From: Deltaproteobacteria bacterium
Lineage (GTDB): Bacteria > Desulfobacterota > Desulfobacteria > Desulfobacterales > SURF-15
Assembly (NCBI GenBank): GCA_024644775.1
Contig: JAHEHB010000317.1
Location: 1-6,464 of the forward strand
Length of the DNA: 6,464 nucleotides
Direction: 5' to 3'
The translations under genes were made by a program, and so were the position numbers. Below the pieces are notes generated by a model. It saw only the letters and a program-made list of their open reading frames with translations, did not search any database and was not told the origin of the DNA. Below are positions 1-5,074 of this stretch, piece by piece; position 1 is the stretch's first letter, and each line of letters begins with the position of its first letter.

Positions 1-262
1 GCTAACCCTTCAGGATCTTACGCCTTCACTCGCCCAATATTTTTCATACGACTCTACAAAAGGGGTATTCGTCTCTGAAGTTCGCAAAGGAAGCCGTGCC
101 GAAAAGGACGGCATCAAAATTGGGGATATATTTATTGAAATTGAAGATCAAAAAATCGAAGATGTGATATCAATGAAAGACGCCCTCCAAAACGGAATCT
201 CAGTGAACGCCAGAATATTCCGAGAAAGTCGGTTCGACACGATCACCCTCCATTTAGAGTGA
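1..262 (+). CDS. HtrA/Deg-like serine protease, C-terminal PDZ domain (5' end outside window)
   Basis: This is the last 86 codons of a gene that enters from the left; the reading frame starts at base 2 and ends at the TGA at 260-262. The visible protein is one PDZ domain. It begins LTLQDLTPSLAQYF, a stretch typical of the start of HtrA/DegP/MucD PDZ domains. It continues KGVFVSEVRKGSRAEKDGI, matching the usual GVxVxxVxxGSPAxxAGL pattern, and then IGDIFIEIEDQKI, matching GDxIxxxNGxxV. In the family such domains bind C-terminal peptides and regulate a periplasmic trypsin-like protease that handles misfolded envelope proteins. The protease domain (His-Asp-Ser triad) lies outside the window, so DegP-, DegQ- or DegS-type cannot be told apart. 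Another PDZ-containing protein, such as an RseP-like or C-terminal processing protease, is less likely. The gene is convergent with the exported peroxidase gene that follows. Confidence 0.75.
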   Translation, partial: LTLQDLTPSLAQYFSYDSTKGVFVSEVRKGSRAEKDGIKIGDIFIEIEDQKIEDVISMKDALQNGISVNARIFRESRFDTITLHLE

Positions 263-373
263 CGTCTCCCAAAAAGTCGCAGGATTGAGTTGCGGATTTA
301 TCTCTAAACGTTTCGGAAATTCGACAAACAATCGATATTATGTTTTTTCTGAAATCGTTTCTTGCGGTGCAGC

Positions 374-479
374 ATGGAATGGTGGAATGGTGCGTGATAA
401 GAGCGGTAGAAATCATTTTTAAATGGATAGAATTCCTTCTTACCCATCATTCCATCATTCCAATTTTCCAACATTCCAA
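374..479. repeat. 8-bp-period GGAATG repeats in imperfect inverted arms
   Basis: The left arm on the plus strand carries ATGGAATG and GTGGAATG at 374-389, followed by GTGCGTGATAAG. The right arm, read on the minus strand from 479 down, carries TTGGAATG, TTGGAAAA, TTGGAATG and ATGGAATG, then ATGGGTAAG. The two arms therefore align as an inverted repeat with about 40 bases between them, and each arm is built of 8-base units ending in GGAATG. It lies between two convergent genes. It resembles short dispersed intergenic repeats that I associate with some deltaproteobacterial genomes, but that link is from memory. It could help end transcription, or be a remnant of a small non-autonomous element. 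Confidence 0.6.
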
Positions 480-481
480 TT

Positions 482-494
482 GGGGCATAGCCCC
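482..494 (-). terminator. small GC hairpin just after the peroxidase stop codon
   Basis: GGGGC at 482-486 and GCCCC at 490-494 form a perfect 5-bp stem with a 3-base loop, starting 7 bases after the stop codon of the leftward peroxidase gene. No T-run follows on the minus strand (it reads AATTGG), so it is not a classical rho-independent terminator. It may act together with the GGAATG inverted arms just beyond it. Confidence 0.3.
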
Positions 495-501
495 TTGTTC
501 G

Positions 502-1128
502 TTAATTTTCCTGATCCAGCAAAATTGCTTTCTCGAATGCAGCCTCCATATCCGGCAGGTTGGTGATTTCCGGGACGACTTGGATATATCGGACAATTCC
601 CTTCTTATCGATTAAAATGACCGAGCGGGCCAAAAGTCTTAATTCATCGATGAGGAGACCGGAGGAACGGCCAAATTCACCTTCCCTATAATCGGACAGA
701 TACTGCACGTCCTCAAGCTTGGCTTCCTTGGCAAATCGTTTCTGTGCAAACGGTGTATCACGGCTGACAGTGATACGACGAATTGATGCCGGCAACCGAT
801 CCCCCTCTTCCCCCAGATAGTGCGTTTGGGCCTCACAAACGGCTGTATCGATAGAGGGGACGATACTTAGAAGAAGAACCGATCCTTTCTCCCTGGACAC
901 ATCGATACCCTTCATCGTCGCGGCATCCACTAAAAGAGATGAGGGTAACGGCTTTCCCACAGTTACCGGAGTACCCAAAAGTGATAACGGAGCTCCTTTT
1001 CTGGCGACGTTGGAACCCGGCTCAACAGAGTCTTTGTTTACCGGTGGGCCTGCTTGAGCCGTTACAAATCCAAAAATCATGAAAAAAATCAAACTGATAA
1101 ACCAAAAAGCCACGCTGTTTCGTTTCAT
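502..1128 (-). CDS. tpx: Exported thiol peroxidase (Tpx-type peroxiredoxin), single-cysteine form
   Basis: The 208-residue protein matches the atypical 2-Cys peroxiredoxin Tpx, which reduces hydrogen and alkyl peroxides. The active-site loop PSIDTAVC (91-98) corresponds to PSIDTGVC of E. coli Tpx and gives Thr95 and the peroxidatic Cys98. Arg168 in LLARSV matches the catalytic arginine. DTPFAQKRF and VPEITNLPD are further family signatures. Two things differ from E. coli Tpx. Residues 1-26 form a signal peptide (Lys-Arg, a hydrophobic stretch about 7-22, then AQA before Gly27), so the enzyme should act in the periplasm or as an envelope protein. The resolving cysteine, which follows RF in E. 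coli (RFC), is Ala133 here, and Cys98 is the only cysteine. Reduction must therefore come from an outside thiol. The start at 1128 is chosen because AGGAGG lies 7 bases upstream and the signal peptide follows at once; extension to 1275 would overlap the permease gene. The gene lies 40 bp after the permease stop, probably in one transcript. Confidence 0.85.
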   Translation of the reverse strand: MKRNSVAFWFISLIFFMIFGFVTAQAGPPVNKDSVEPGSNVARKGAPLSLLGTPVTVGKPLPSSLLVDAATMKGIDVSREKGSVLLLSIVPSIDTAVCEAQTHYLGEEGDRLPASIRRITVSRDTPFAQKRFAKEAKLEDVQYLSDYREGEFGRSSGLLIDELRLLARSVILIDKKGIVRYIQVVPEITNLPDMEAAFEKAILLDQEN

Positions 1129-1135
1129 TGTGATA

Positions 1136-1141
1136 CCTCCT
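1136..1141 (-). promoter_or_regulatory. Shine-Dalgarno AGGAGG fixing the tpx start
   Basis: On the minus strand AGGAGG ends 7 bases before the ATG at 1128. It is the strongest ribosome-binding site in this operon and supports the shorter, signal-peptide-bearing form of the peroxidase over the longer open frame that begins at 1275. Confidence 0.8.
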
Positions 1142-1168
1142 CGTTTTTGCGTATTAAAGAATAATGAA

Positions 1169-2065
1169 TCAACTTTCGGAATTAACAATGGGGATTCCTG
1201 CGCCGACCAGCAGCATGCTCGCGACAATCCACAGTGAAATTCCCTCACCGAGTAACAGGTTGCTAAAAACAACACCGACTATGGGTGTAACAAAATGGAA
1301 CACGCCAAGTCGACTGGCCATATGCCGGCCCAATAAAACCGTCCAAAGAATAAAGCAGAATCCGGCGACCACCAGCCCTTGATAAAGGATGCCGCCGATA
1401 ACCGCCAAAGTTATCCGATAGTGAAAATCCCTTTCAAAAAAATAGCTTAAAAGAAAAAAGATGGGTATACTAAAGACCCCCTGCCATAGTAGAAGTTTAC
1501 CAGGATGCATTCCTTGAATCAACCGCTTGATATAGACAAGTCGAAAACCGAGAAGAAGACCGCTGGTCAGGACCAAAAGATCGCCGGAAAGGTAGCTAAG
1601 GTCTTTTAAGGCAAGGCTTTCCCCGAATATTAAGATCACTCCTGAAAATGACAGGGCGATTCCGATCATTTTAATTCGGCTGAGCCGATCACCGGTCAGC
1701 ATTAAATGAGCAAAGAGTGCCGTAAAGAAAGGGTGTATGGAGTTTAAAATGGTTGCACGGCTTGCCAGTGTGAAATGGGTACCAACATAAAGAAAACAAA
1801 TCTGGACGGCAAATAAAACGGCCAATTGAACGAGACCTCGCCGTTCCTTCTCCTCAAGTCGCAGAGGGACTCCGATCGAAACTGTCCAGAGCAAGACAAC
1901 CAGAGAACCGATAATAAATCGAATGCCGGCAAGGGCAAAGGGAGGAACGCCGGTCAACGCGATTTTGACCGAGACATTCATGCCCCCCCAAAGCATCGCG
2001 GCGAATAAGGCTAAAAGACCCGCCTGTATCGTTAATCGTTCATTGGTCTCTTTCACGAAAGACAA
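1169..2065 (-). CDS. EamA/DMT-superfamily permease, ten membrane segments
   Basis: This 298-residue inner-membrane protein has the two-fold repeat of the drug/metabolite transporter superfamily (two EamA domains, about 15-148 and 160-294). Ten hydrophobic segments are visible, near residues 15-36, 43-65, 78-98, 101-122, 131-149, 160-180, 190-208, 218-240, 250-271 and 276-294. The family hallmark around the fourth segment of each repeat is present: ASRATILNSIHPFFTALFAH, and later SRLGVFHFVTPIVGVVFSNL followed by LLGEG. Family members export amino acids, metabolites or other small solutes; the substrate cannot be deduced. The start is uncertain. TTG at 2065 is the first usable codon after an in-frame TGA, and GTG at 2056 (295 residues) is the alternative. 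Neither has a good Shine-Dalgarno sequence, only a GAG nearby. A strong promoter lies about 50-80 bp upstream, and the exported peroxidase gene follows 40 bp downstream on the same strand. A link to redox or thiol export is possible but is inference. Confidence 0.85.
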   Translation of the reverse strand: MSFVKETNERLTIQAGLLALFAAMLWGGMNVSVKIALTGVPPFALAGIRFIIGSLVVLLWTVSIGVPLRLEEKERRGLVQLAVLFAVQICFLYVGTHFTLASRATILNSIHPFFTALFAHLMLTGDRLSRIKMIGIALSFSGVILIFGESLALKDLSYLSGDLLVLTSGLLLGFRLVYIKRLIQGMHPGKLLLWQGVFSIPIFFLLSYFFERDFHYRITLAVIGGILYQGLVVAGFCFILWTVLLGRHMASRLGVFHFVTPIVGVVFSNLLLGEGISLWIVASMLLVGAGIPIVNSES

Positions 2066-2087
2066 ATCTCGAGTTGCGGTTAAGGTG

Positions 2088-2110
2088 TTTCAAATCGAAA
2101 GGATTTGAAA
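2088..2110. promoter_or_regulatory. Perfect interrupted palindrome at the permease transcription start
   Basis: TTTCAAATC at 2088-2096 and GATTTGAAA at 2102-2110 are perfect 9-bp inverted arms around the 5-base spacer GAAAG. The element lies directly downstream of the -10 box on the minus strand, so it overlaps or immediately follows the expected +1 (about 2112). Such a position is typical of a repressor operator; the arms could also form a hairpin at the 5' end of the mRNA. No regulator gene is present in the window to pair with it. Confidence 0.5.
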
Positions 2111-2118
2111 TCGCCGGG

Positions 2119-2147
2119 ATCATAGAGTTCGGATACCGGATTGTCAA
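2119..2147 (-). promoter_or_regulatory. Sigma-70-type promoter for the permease-peroxidase pair
   Basis: On the minus strand TTGACA (2147-2142) is a perfect -35 box. A 17-base spacer follows, then TATGAT (2124-2119), one mismatch from consensus. Transcription should start near 2112, giving a leader of roughly 47 bases before the TTG at 2065. This is the best promoter match in the window. Confidence 0.75.
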
Positions 2148-2343
2148 GCCGTTAAAATGATGTCTACAGCAGCATCTTGTCTTGATCCGTTGCACCTATT
2201 CTATTATAGGCTCCCTTGGGATTCCATAAGCCTTAAAAAAATTACGTAAGGTTTCGCATGATCAAAGGAAGACAGCATGCGATTTTTACGGGAAAATAGT
2301 TACTCAATTTCTCGAAACTCACCGTAGATATCTATGGAATAAG

Positions 2344-2369
2344 GGTTCGGCTCTCAGCATCACCGAACC
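2344..2369 (+). terminator. Hairpin with downstream T-run, possible weak terminator or leader structure
   Basis: GGTTCGG (2344-2350) and CCGAACC (2363-2369) form a perfect 7-bp stem around a 12-base loop, extendable by a G-T and an A-T pair. The sequence after it reads TTGAAAACTTTTTAG, so the T-run is separated from the stem by several bases. It may be a weak terminator for a lost upstream gene, or a leader structure if transcription starts further upstream. Confidence 0.3.
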
Positions 2370-2415
2370 TTGAAAACTTTTTAGCTAAAAATACAAAGAG
2401 TCGTGCAATTGGGGG

Positions 2416-2445
2416 TTGATTAATCTGCAAAAACATATTTATTAT
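2416..2445 (+). promoter_or_regulatory. Candidate promoter for the GarR-like reductase
   Basis: TTGATT (2416-2421) and TATTAT (2440-2445) with an 18-base spacer resemble a sigma-70 promoter. The start would lie near 2452, about 80 bases before the ATG. A second, weaker choice is the TACAAT at 2493-2498, which has no recognisable -35 box. Confidence 0.4.
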
Positions 2446-2447
2446 CT

Positions 2448-2500
2448 GGAGGATTAAAAATCACACCATTTTTTTCGGTTATCGTGCCGGAGTACAATAC
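2448..2500 (+). pseudogene. Possible remnant of a family 2 glycosyltransferase N-terminus
   Basis: GGAGG at 2448-2452 is followed after 7 bases by an in-frame ATC, then codons reading TPFFSVIVPEYNT. The stretch PFFSVIVPxYN is how many family 2 glycosyltransferases (GT-A fold) begin, usually right after the start methionine. The ribosome-binding-site spacing would be ideal if ATC were ATG. After the Tyr-Asn the similarity ends and the frame runs into the reductase ribosome-binding site. It may be a decayed or recombined 5' gene end, or chance. It is very short, so confidence is low. Confidence 0.25.
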
Positions 2501-2533
2501 TAAACAGATTTCAATTAAAAAGGAGAAAAAATC

Positions 2534-3424
2534 ATGGCTGAGACACTAGGATTTATCGGTTTAGGAATCATGGGCAAACCAATGGCAAAAAATTTAATCG
2601 ACGCTGGTTACAGCCTGGTGGTACTCGATGTAAACCCCGCTCCGATTGAAGAGATAGTGGGCATGGGAGCCACCGCCGCAAAAACACCGGCTGACGTGAC
2701 CTCACAGGTCAAGAAAATCATTACCATGCTGCCGGATGGGCCGGATGTGGAGAAGGTGGTCATGGGAGAGAACGGAATTCTTGAGGCCGCCACATCCGAA
2801 ACGATGCTCATCGATATGAGCAGCATTTCTCCCACGGTGACCCAAAAAATCGTTGCAGCGTTAAAAGAAAAGGGCGCAAGGGTACTCGATGCACCAGTCA
2901 GTGGTGGTGAACCAGGGGCTATAAAAGGTGAGCTTGCCATCATGGTGGGGGGGCCTGAGGATTTGTTCAATGAAATAAAACCCATTTTTGAAATTCTCGG
3001 CAAAAGCGCGGTGCTTGTCGGAGATACCGGTGCCGGACAGACCACTAAATTGACCAATCAGATCCTAGTGGGAGTCCACATCCAGGCCATGGGGGAAGCG
3101 TTTTTGCTGGCATGTAAAGCCGGATGCGATCCCATAAAGGTATTCGATGCGATCAAAGGGGGTCTCGCAGGTTCCAACGTACTCAATGCAAAGATCCCCA
3201 TGGTTACAGAGCGAAATTTCAAGGCAGGATTCAAGCTTAACTTGCACCAGAAAGATCTTAAAAACGCACTGGAGGCGGCATCAACATTAGGCCTTAACCT
3301 GCCGGTCACCGATATGGTAAAAGGTTATGTGGATGCTTTGGTTTCAAAAGGCAAAGGTGACAATGATCATGGCGGCCTTGTTCAGGAACTCGAAGCCAAA
3401 AACAACGTGGAAATCCGGAAATAG
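2534..3424 (+). CDS. garR: GarR-like 2-hydroxy-3-oxopropionate (tartronate semialdehyde) reductase
   Basis: This 296-residue cytoplasmic enzyme belongs to the beta-hydroxyacid dehydrogenase family and is very close in length and motifs to E. coli GarR, which reduces tartronate semialdehyde to D-glycerate. The N-terminal Rossmann domain opens with GFIGLGIMGKPMAKNL (6-21), the glycine-rich dinucleotide loop. Asp32, at the end of the second strand, suggests preference for NAD(H). The substrate loop DAPVSGGEPGA (119-129) and the GAGQTTKLTNQ segment with catalytic Lys172 and Asn175 are intact. The helical C-terminal domain contains IKGGLAGSNVL and FKAGFKLNLHQKDL, both typical of GarR/GlxR. The ATG follows AAAGGAG with good spacing. 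Related activities such as 3-hydroxyisobutyrate, succinic semialdehyde or sulfolactaldehyde reduction occur in this family, so the exact substrate stays open. It stands alone on its strand and ends at a strong terminator. Nearby dehydratase and dehydrogenase genes suggest sugar-acid breakdown. Confidence 0.85.
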   Translation: MAETLGFIGLGIMGKPMAKNLIDAGYSLVVLDVNPAPIEEIVGMGATAAKTPADVTSQVKKIITMLPDGPDVEKVVMGENGILEAATSETMLIDMSSISPTVTQKIVAALKEKGARVLDAPVSGGEPGAIKGELAIMVGGPEDLFNEIKPIFEILGKSAVLVGDTGAGQTTKLTNQILVGVHIQAMGEAFLLACKAGCDPIKVFDAIKGGLAGSNVLNAKIPMVTERNFKAGFKLNLHQKDLKNALEAASTLGLNLPVTDMVKGYVDALVSKGKGDNDHGGLVQELEAKNNVEIRK

Positions 3425-3466
3425 GAATCTAATTTGATGGTGTTTATTTAAAAATGCAGGATTAGT

Positions 3467-3512
3467 AAACAAACGGGGTCCAGTTTCACCGAATGCCGGA
3501 CCCCGTTTGTTT
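3467..3512. terminator. Strong bidirectional rho-independent terminator
   Basis: AAACAAACGGGGTCC (3467-3481) and GGACCCCGTTTGTTT (3498-3512) form a perfect 15-bp stem with a 16-base loop. On the plus strand the stem runs into TTTTTCCGTTTT, ending the reductase transcript. On the minus strand it ends GTTTGTTTACTAAT, serving the convergent dehydrogenase, whose stop is 22 bp away. It is the clearest terminator in the window. Confidence 0.9.
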
Positions 3513-3534
3513 TTCCGTTTTGCACGATTGACTA

Positions 3535-4755
3535 TCACGAAGCAAGGGTGCCTTCATACATGTTTTGCCAAAATGCAATCGCTTCTTCTCGTCCCATCGG
3601 TCGCGGATTCAGGGGACGCGCATAAAGCTTGAGCATTGAATCAGCCGCCTCTTCGAGATCATTTTCTGAAATGCCGCCATACTCTTTTAGCGATATCGGT
3701 AATCCAACCTCAGCCATAAGGCAATAGATGGATTGTGCCGCTACTTTTGCTGCGTCGAGTTCGGACAGGTTCTCGGTCGCCTCGCCGAGTGCCGCTGCAA
3801 TCCTTGCCAGCTTTGCGCTTATGACTGGCACGTTGTATGCCATTATGTACGGAAGTCCGAGCGCACAACCGAGTCCGTGCGCCGTCGGTTTATACTTGGA
3901 AATGATATAGGCGACACTGTGGGCATAGGTTGCACCGGCCATCGCCATCCCCATCATGCTGATGGTTGATGCCATCGACATGTGGTATCGTGCTTCCAGA
4001 TCCTCGCCATTGGCAACGGCCCTTCTCAAATAGGCACCGGCAAGTTCGATGCCTCCCAAGCAAAAGACATCGCTCAACGGACTCGCGTTTTTATTCATCA
4101 TGCCTTCAATGGCATGTGACAACGCATCGAGACCTGTCGAGGCTGTAACATTCGACGGCATGCTGATGGTCAAGACTGGATCAACGATGGAAATATCCGA
4201 AAAATAATAAGGGTTATTCAAAAAATGTTTGTCCTTACCGACCGTCACCACAAAAATGGGACTCACCTCGCTGCCGGTGCCGGATGTTGTCGGCGCCAGA
4301 ATTAACGGGAGCCCCCGCGATGAGGGTACCACTTCTCCGTCGATGATTTTCCGTGGAGGATGGTTATTCGCAATACATTGAGCAGCGAGTTTGCTCATGT
4401 CCATGACACTGCCGCCACCGACACCCACCAGAAGTGAAAATCCTTGACCCACATGCTGTTCAAACAACGCTTCCGCTGTCTCGATATGCGGCTCTGGTTC
4501 TACCTTTGCAAAAGTGACAACCTCAAATCCGGCAGATTCCAGATTTCCTTTGATCTGTTCCACTGTCTCCAGTTTTTCGAGCACCTCGTCACTAACAATT
4601 AACGCTTTACCTTTTGCTAATTTCGCAGCCTCCTCACCAAGTTGTTTGATGGCCCCACACCCGAATACAATCCGGTTTGGTGAAGACATCCCCACTGTTC
4701 GAAAATCGAATACCCGATGAATATCGTAAGAAACGTCTTTTGCCAGCGCTCTCAT
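3535..4755 (-). CDS. Iron-containing (group III) alcohol dehydrogenase
   Basis: This 406-residue NAD(P)-dependent dehydrogenase of the Fe-ADH family interconverts an alcohol and an aldehyde or ketone. The N-terminal domain binds the cofactor through GVGGGSVMDMSK (111-122, with the GGGS loop) and APTTSGTGSEVSP (154-166). The C-terminal helical domain carries the metal site: Asp210 and His214 in TGLDALSHAIEG, His279 in TYAHSV and His293 in TAHGLG, all intact. The length is normal for the family. The ATG at 4755 follows AAGGAGG with good spacing. The closest named relatives include lactaldehyde, 1,3-propanediol, 4-hydroxybutyrate and hydroxyacid-oxoacid enzymes; the sequence does not single one out. 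It is convergent with the GarR-like reductase and divergent from the mandelate-racemase-like gene, with which it may share control. A role in handling an aldehyde or alcohol made in the same pathway is inference. Confidence 0.88.
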   Translation of the reverse strand: MRALAKDVSYDIHRVFDFRTVGMSSPNRIVFGCGAIKQLGEEAAKLAKGKALIVSDEVLEKLETVEQIKGNLESAGFEVVTFAKVEPEPHIETAEALFEQHVGQGFSLLVGVGGGSVMDMSKLAAQCIANNHPPRKIIDGEVVPSSRGLPLILAPTTSGTGSEVSPIFVVTVGKDKHFLNNPYYFSDISIVDPVLTISMPSNVTASTGLDALSHAIEGMMNKNASPLSDVFCLGGIELAGAYLRRAVANGEDLEARYHMSMASTISMMGMAMAGATYAHSVAYIISKYKPTAHGLGCALGLPYIMAYNVPVISAKLARIAAALGEATENLSELDAAKVAAQSIYCLMAEVGLPISLKEYGGISENDLEEAADSMLKLYARPLNPRPMGREEAIAFWQNMYEGTLAS

Positions 4756-4798
4756 CGTTATGACCTCCTTTCTTCTGTAGCTGTTTATAATGTTTTAG

Positions 4799-4825
4799 GT
4801 TATAAGAATGATTTAAAATTATCAA
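4799..4825 (-). promoter_or_regulatory. Candidate promoter for the alcohol dehydrogenase
   Basis: On the minus strand TTGATA (4825-4820) and TATAAC (4804-4799) resemble -35 and -10 boxes, but the spacer is only 15 bases. The surroundings are very AT-rich and a second TATA-like stretch (TTATAA near 4787) lies closer to the gene, so the exact start is uncertain. Confidence 0.35.
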
Positions 4826-4960
4826 AAATAACCAGATGGACAGCGTAATCGTAATGGCGTGGTTGAACGAAGCGTCTTGCATGCGCCATTTTTCCAGTTA
4901 CAACAACGCTCCTATCACAGATCGATGCGTTGAACAATACTTACACCTCCCTTGATCGCA

Positions 4961-5009
4961 GGGTAACGTTAAAGTTGAAATGTATCGTAAAATTATTGTA
5001 AGGTTACCC
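4961..5009. promoter_or_regulatory. Paired inverted GGGTAAC sites, likely operators
   Basis: GGGTAACGTTAAA (4961-4973) on the plus strand recurs on the minus strand as GGGTAACCTTACA (5009-4997), 11 of 13 bases identical. Each copy contains a short palindrome of the form GTAA-NN-TTA, and TAACGTTA at 4964-4971 is perfectly palindromic. Between them lie TTGAAA (4975-4980) and AT-rich sequence suitable for promoter elements of the rightward gene. Two facing copies flanking a promoter suggest cooperative binding by a dimeric regulator. The regulator family cannot be told from this. Confidence 0.45.
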
Positions 5010-5074
5010 CACGTGTTATTAAGGACACCTGTCGAACACGATACCGTCGTTTTTTTACGAGAAAGGAAACATCT

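Larger units (their letters stand above)
2148..2533. other. Non-coding region upstream of the reductase gene
   Basis: Together with the leftward promoter and palindrome this makes a 468-bp gap between divergent genes. No complete gene is visible. It contains a weak rightward promoter candidate (TTGATC 2182-2187, 17 bases, TATAGG 2205-2210) and a 7-bp inverted repeat, TCGCATG 2254-2260 with CATGCGA 2276-2282. It also holds a 7-bp hairpin at 2344-2369, a better promoter candidate at 2416-2445, and a short glycosyltransferase-like remnant at 2448-2500. The stretch is AT-rich and long for one promoter, so it may have lost a gene. Confidence 0.5.
4756..5074. other. Divergent intergenic control region
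   Basis: These 319 bp separate the leftward dehydrogenase from the rightward enolase-superfamily gene. The left part is AT-rich with a leftward promoter candidate. The middle holds AATGGCG (4853-4859) with CGCCATT (4884-4890), a 7-bp inverted repeat with a 24-base spacer whose right end runs into TTTTT. The right part holds the paired GGGTAAC sites. Small reading frames crossing the region lack ribosome-binding sites and are not called as genes. Confidence 0.55.

Noticed and set aside
340..615. Rightward open frame of 91 codons after the HtrA-like gene
   Set aside because: It runs through the GGAATG repeat and antisense into the peroxidase gene, has no ribosome-binding site, and its protein shows only repeat-derived sequence.
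1129..1275. 49-residue N-terminal extension of the peroxidase
   Set aside because: It overlaps the end of the permease gene and lacks a ribosome-binding site, whereas the ATG at 1128 has AGGAGG and starts a signal peptide.
2254..2282. TCGCATG/CATGCGA inverted repeat followed by a short T-run, considered as a terminator
   Set aside because: The stem is only 7 bp with a 15-base loop and there is no gene upstream on that strand to terminate; it is mentioned only in the region description.
2608..3057. Leftward frame of 149 codons inside the reductase gene
   Set aside because: It is antisense to a well-conserved gene with every family motif intact, and has no family signature of its own.
4634..4882. 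Leftward 82-codon frame with a hydrophobic start across the dehydrogenase promoter
   Set aside because: The hydrophobic part comes from AT-rich promoter sequence, the frame then overlaps the dehydrogenase out of frame, and no ribosome-binding site is seen.
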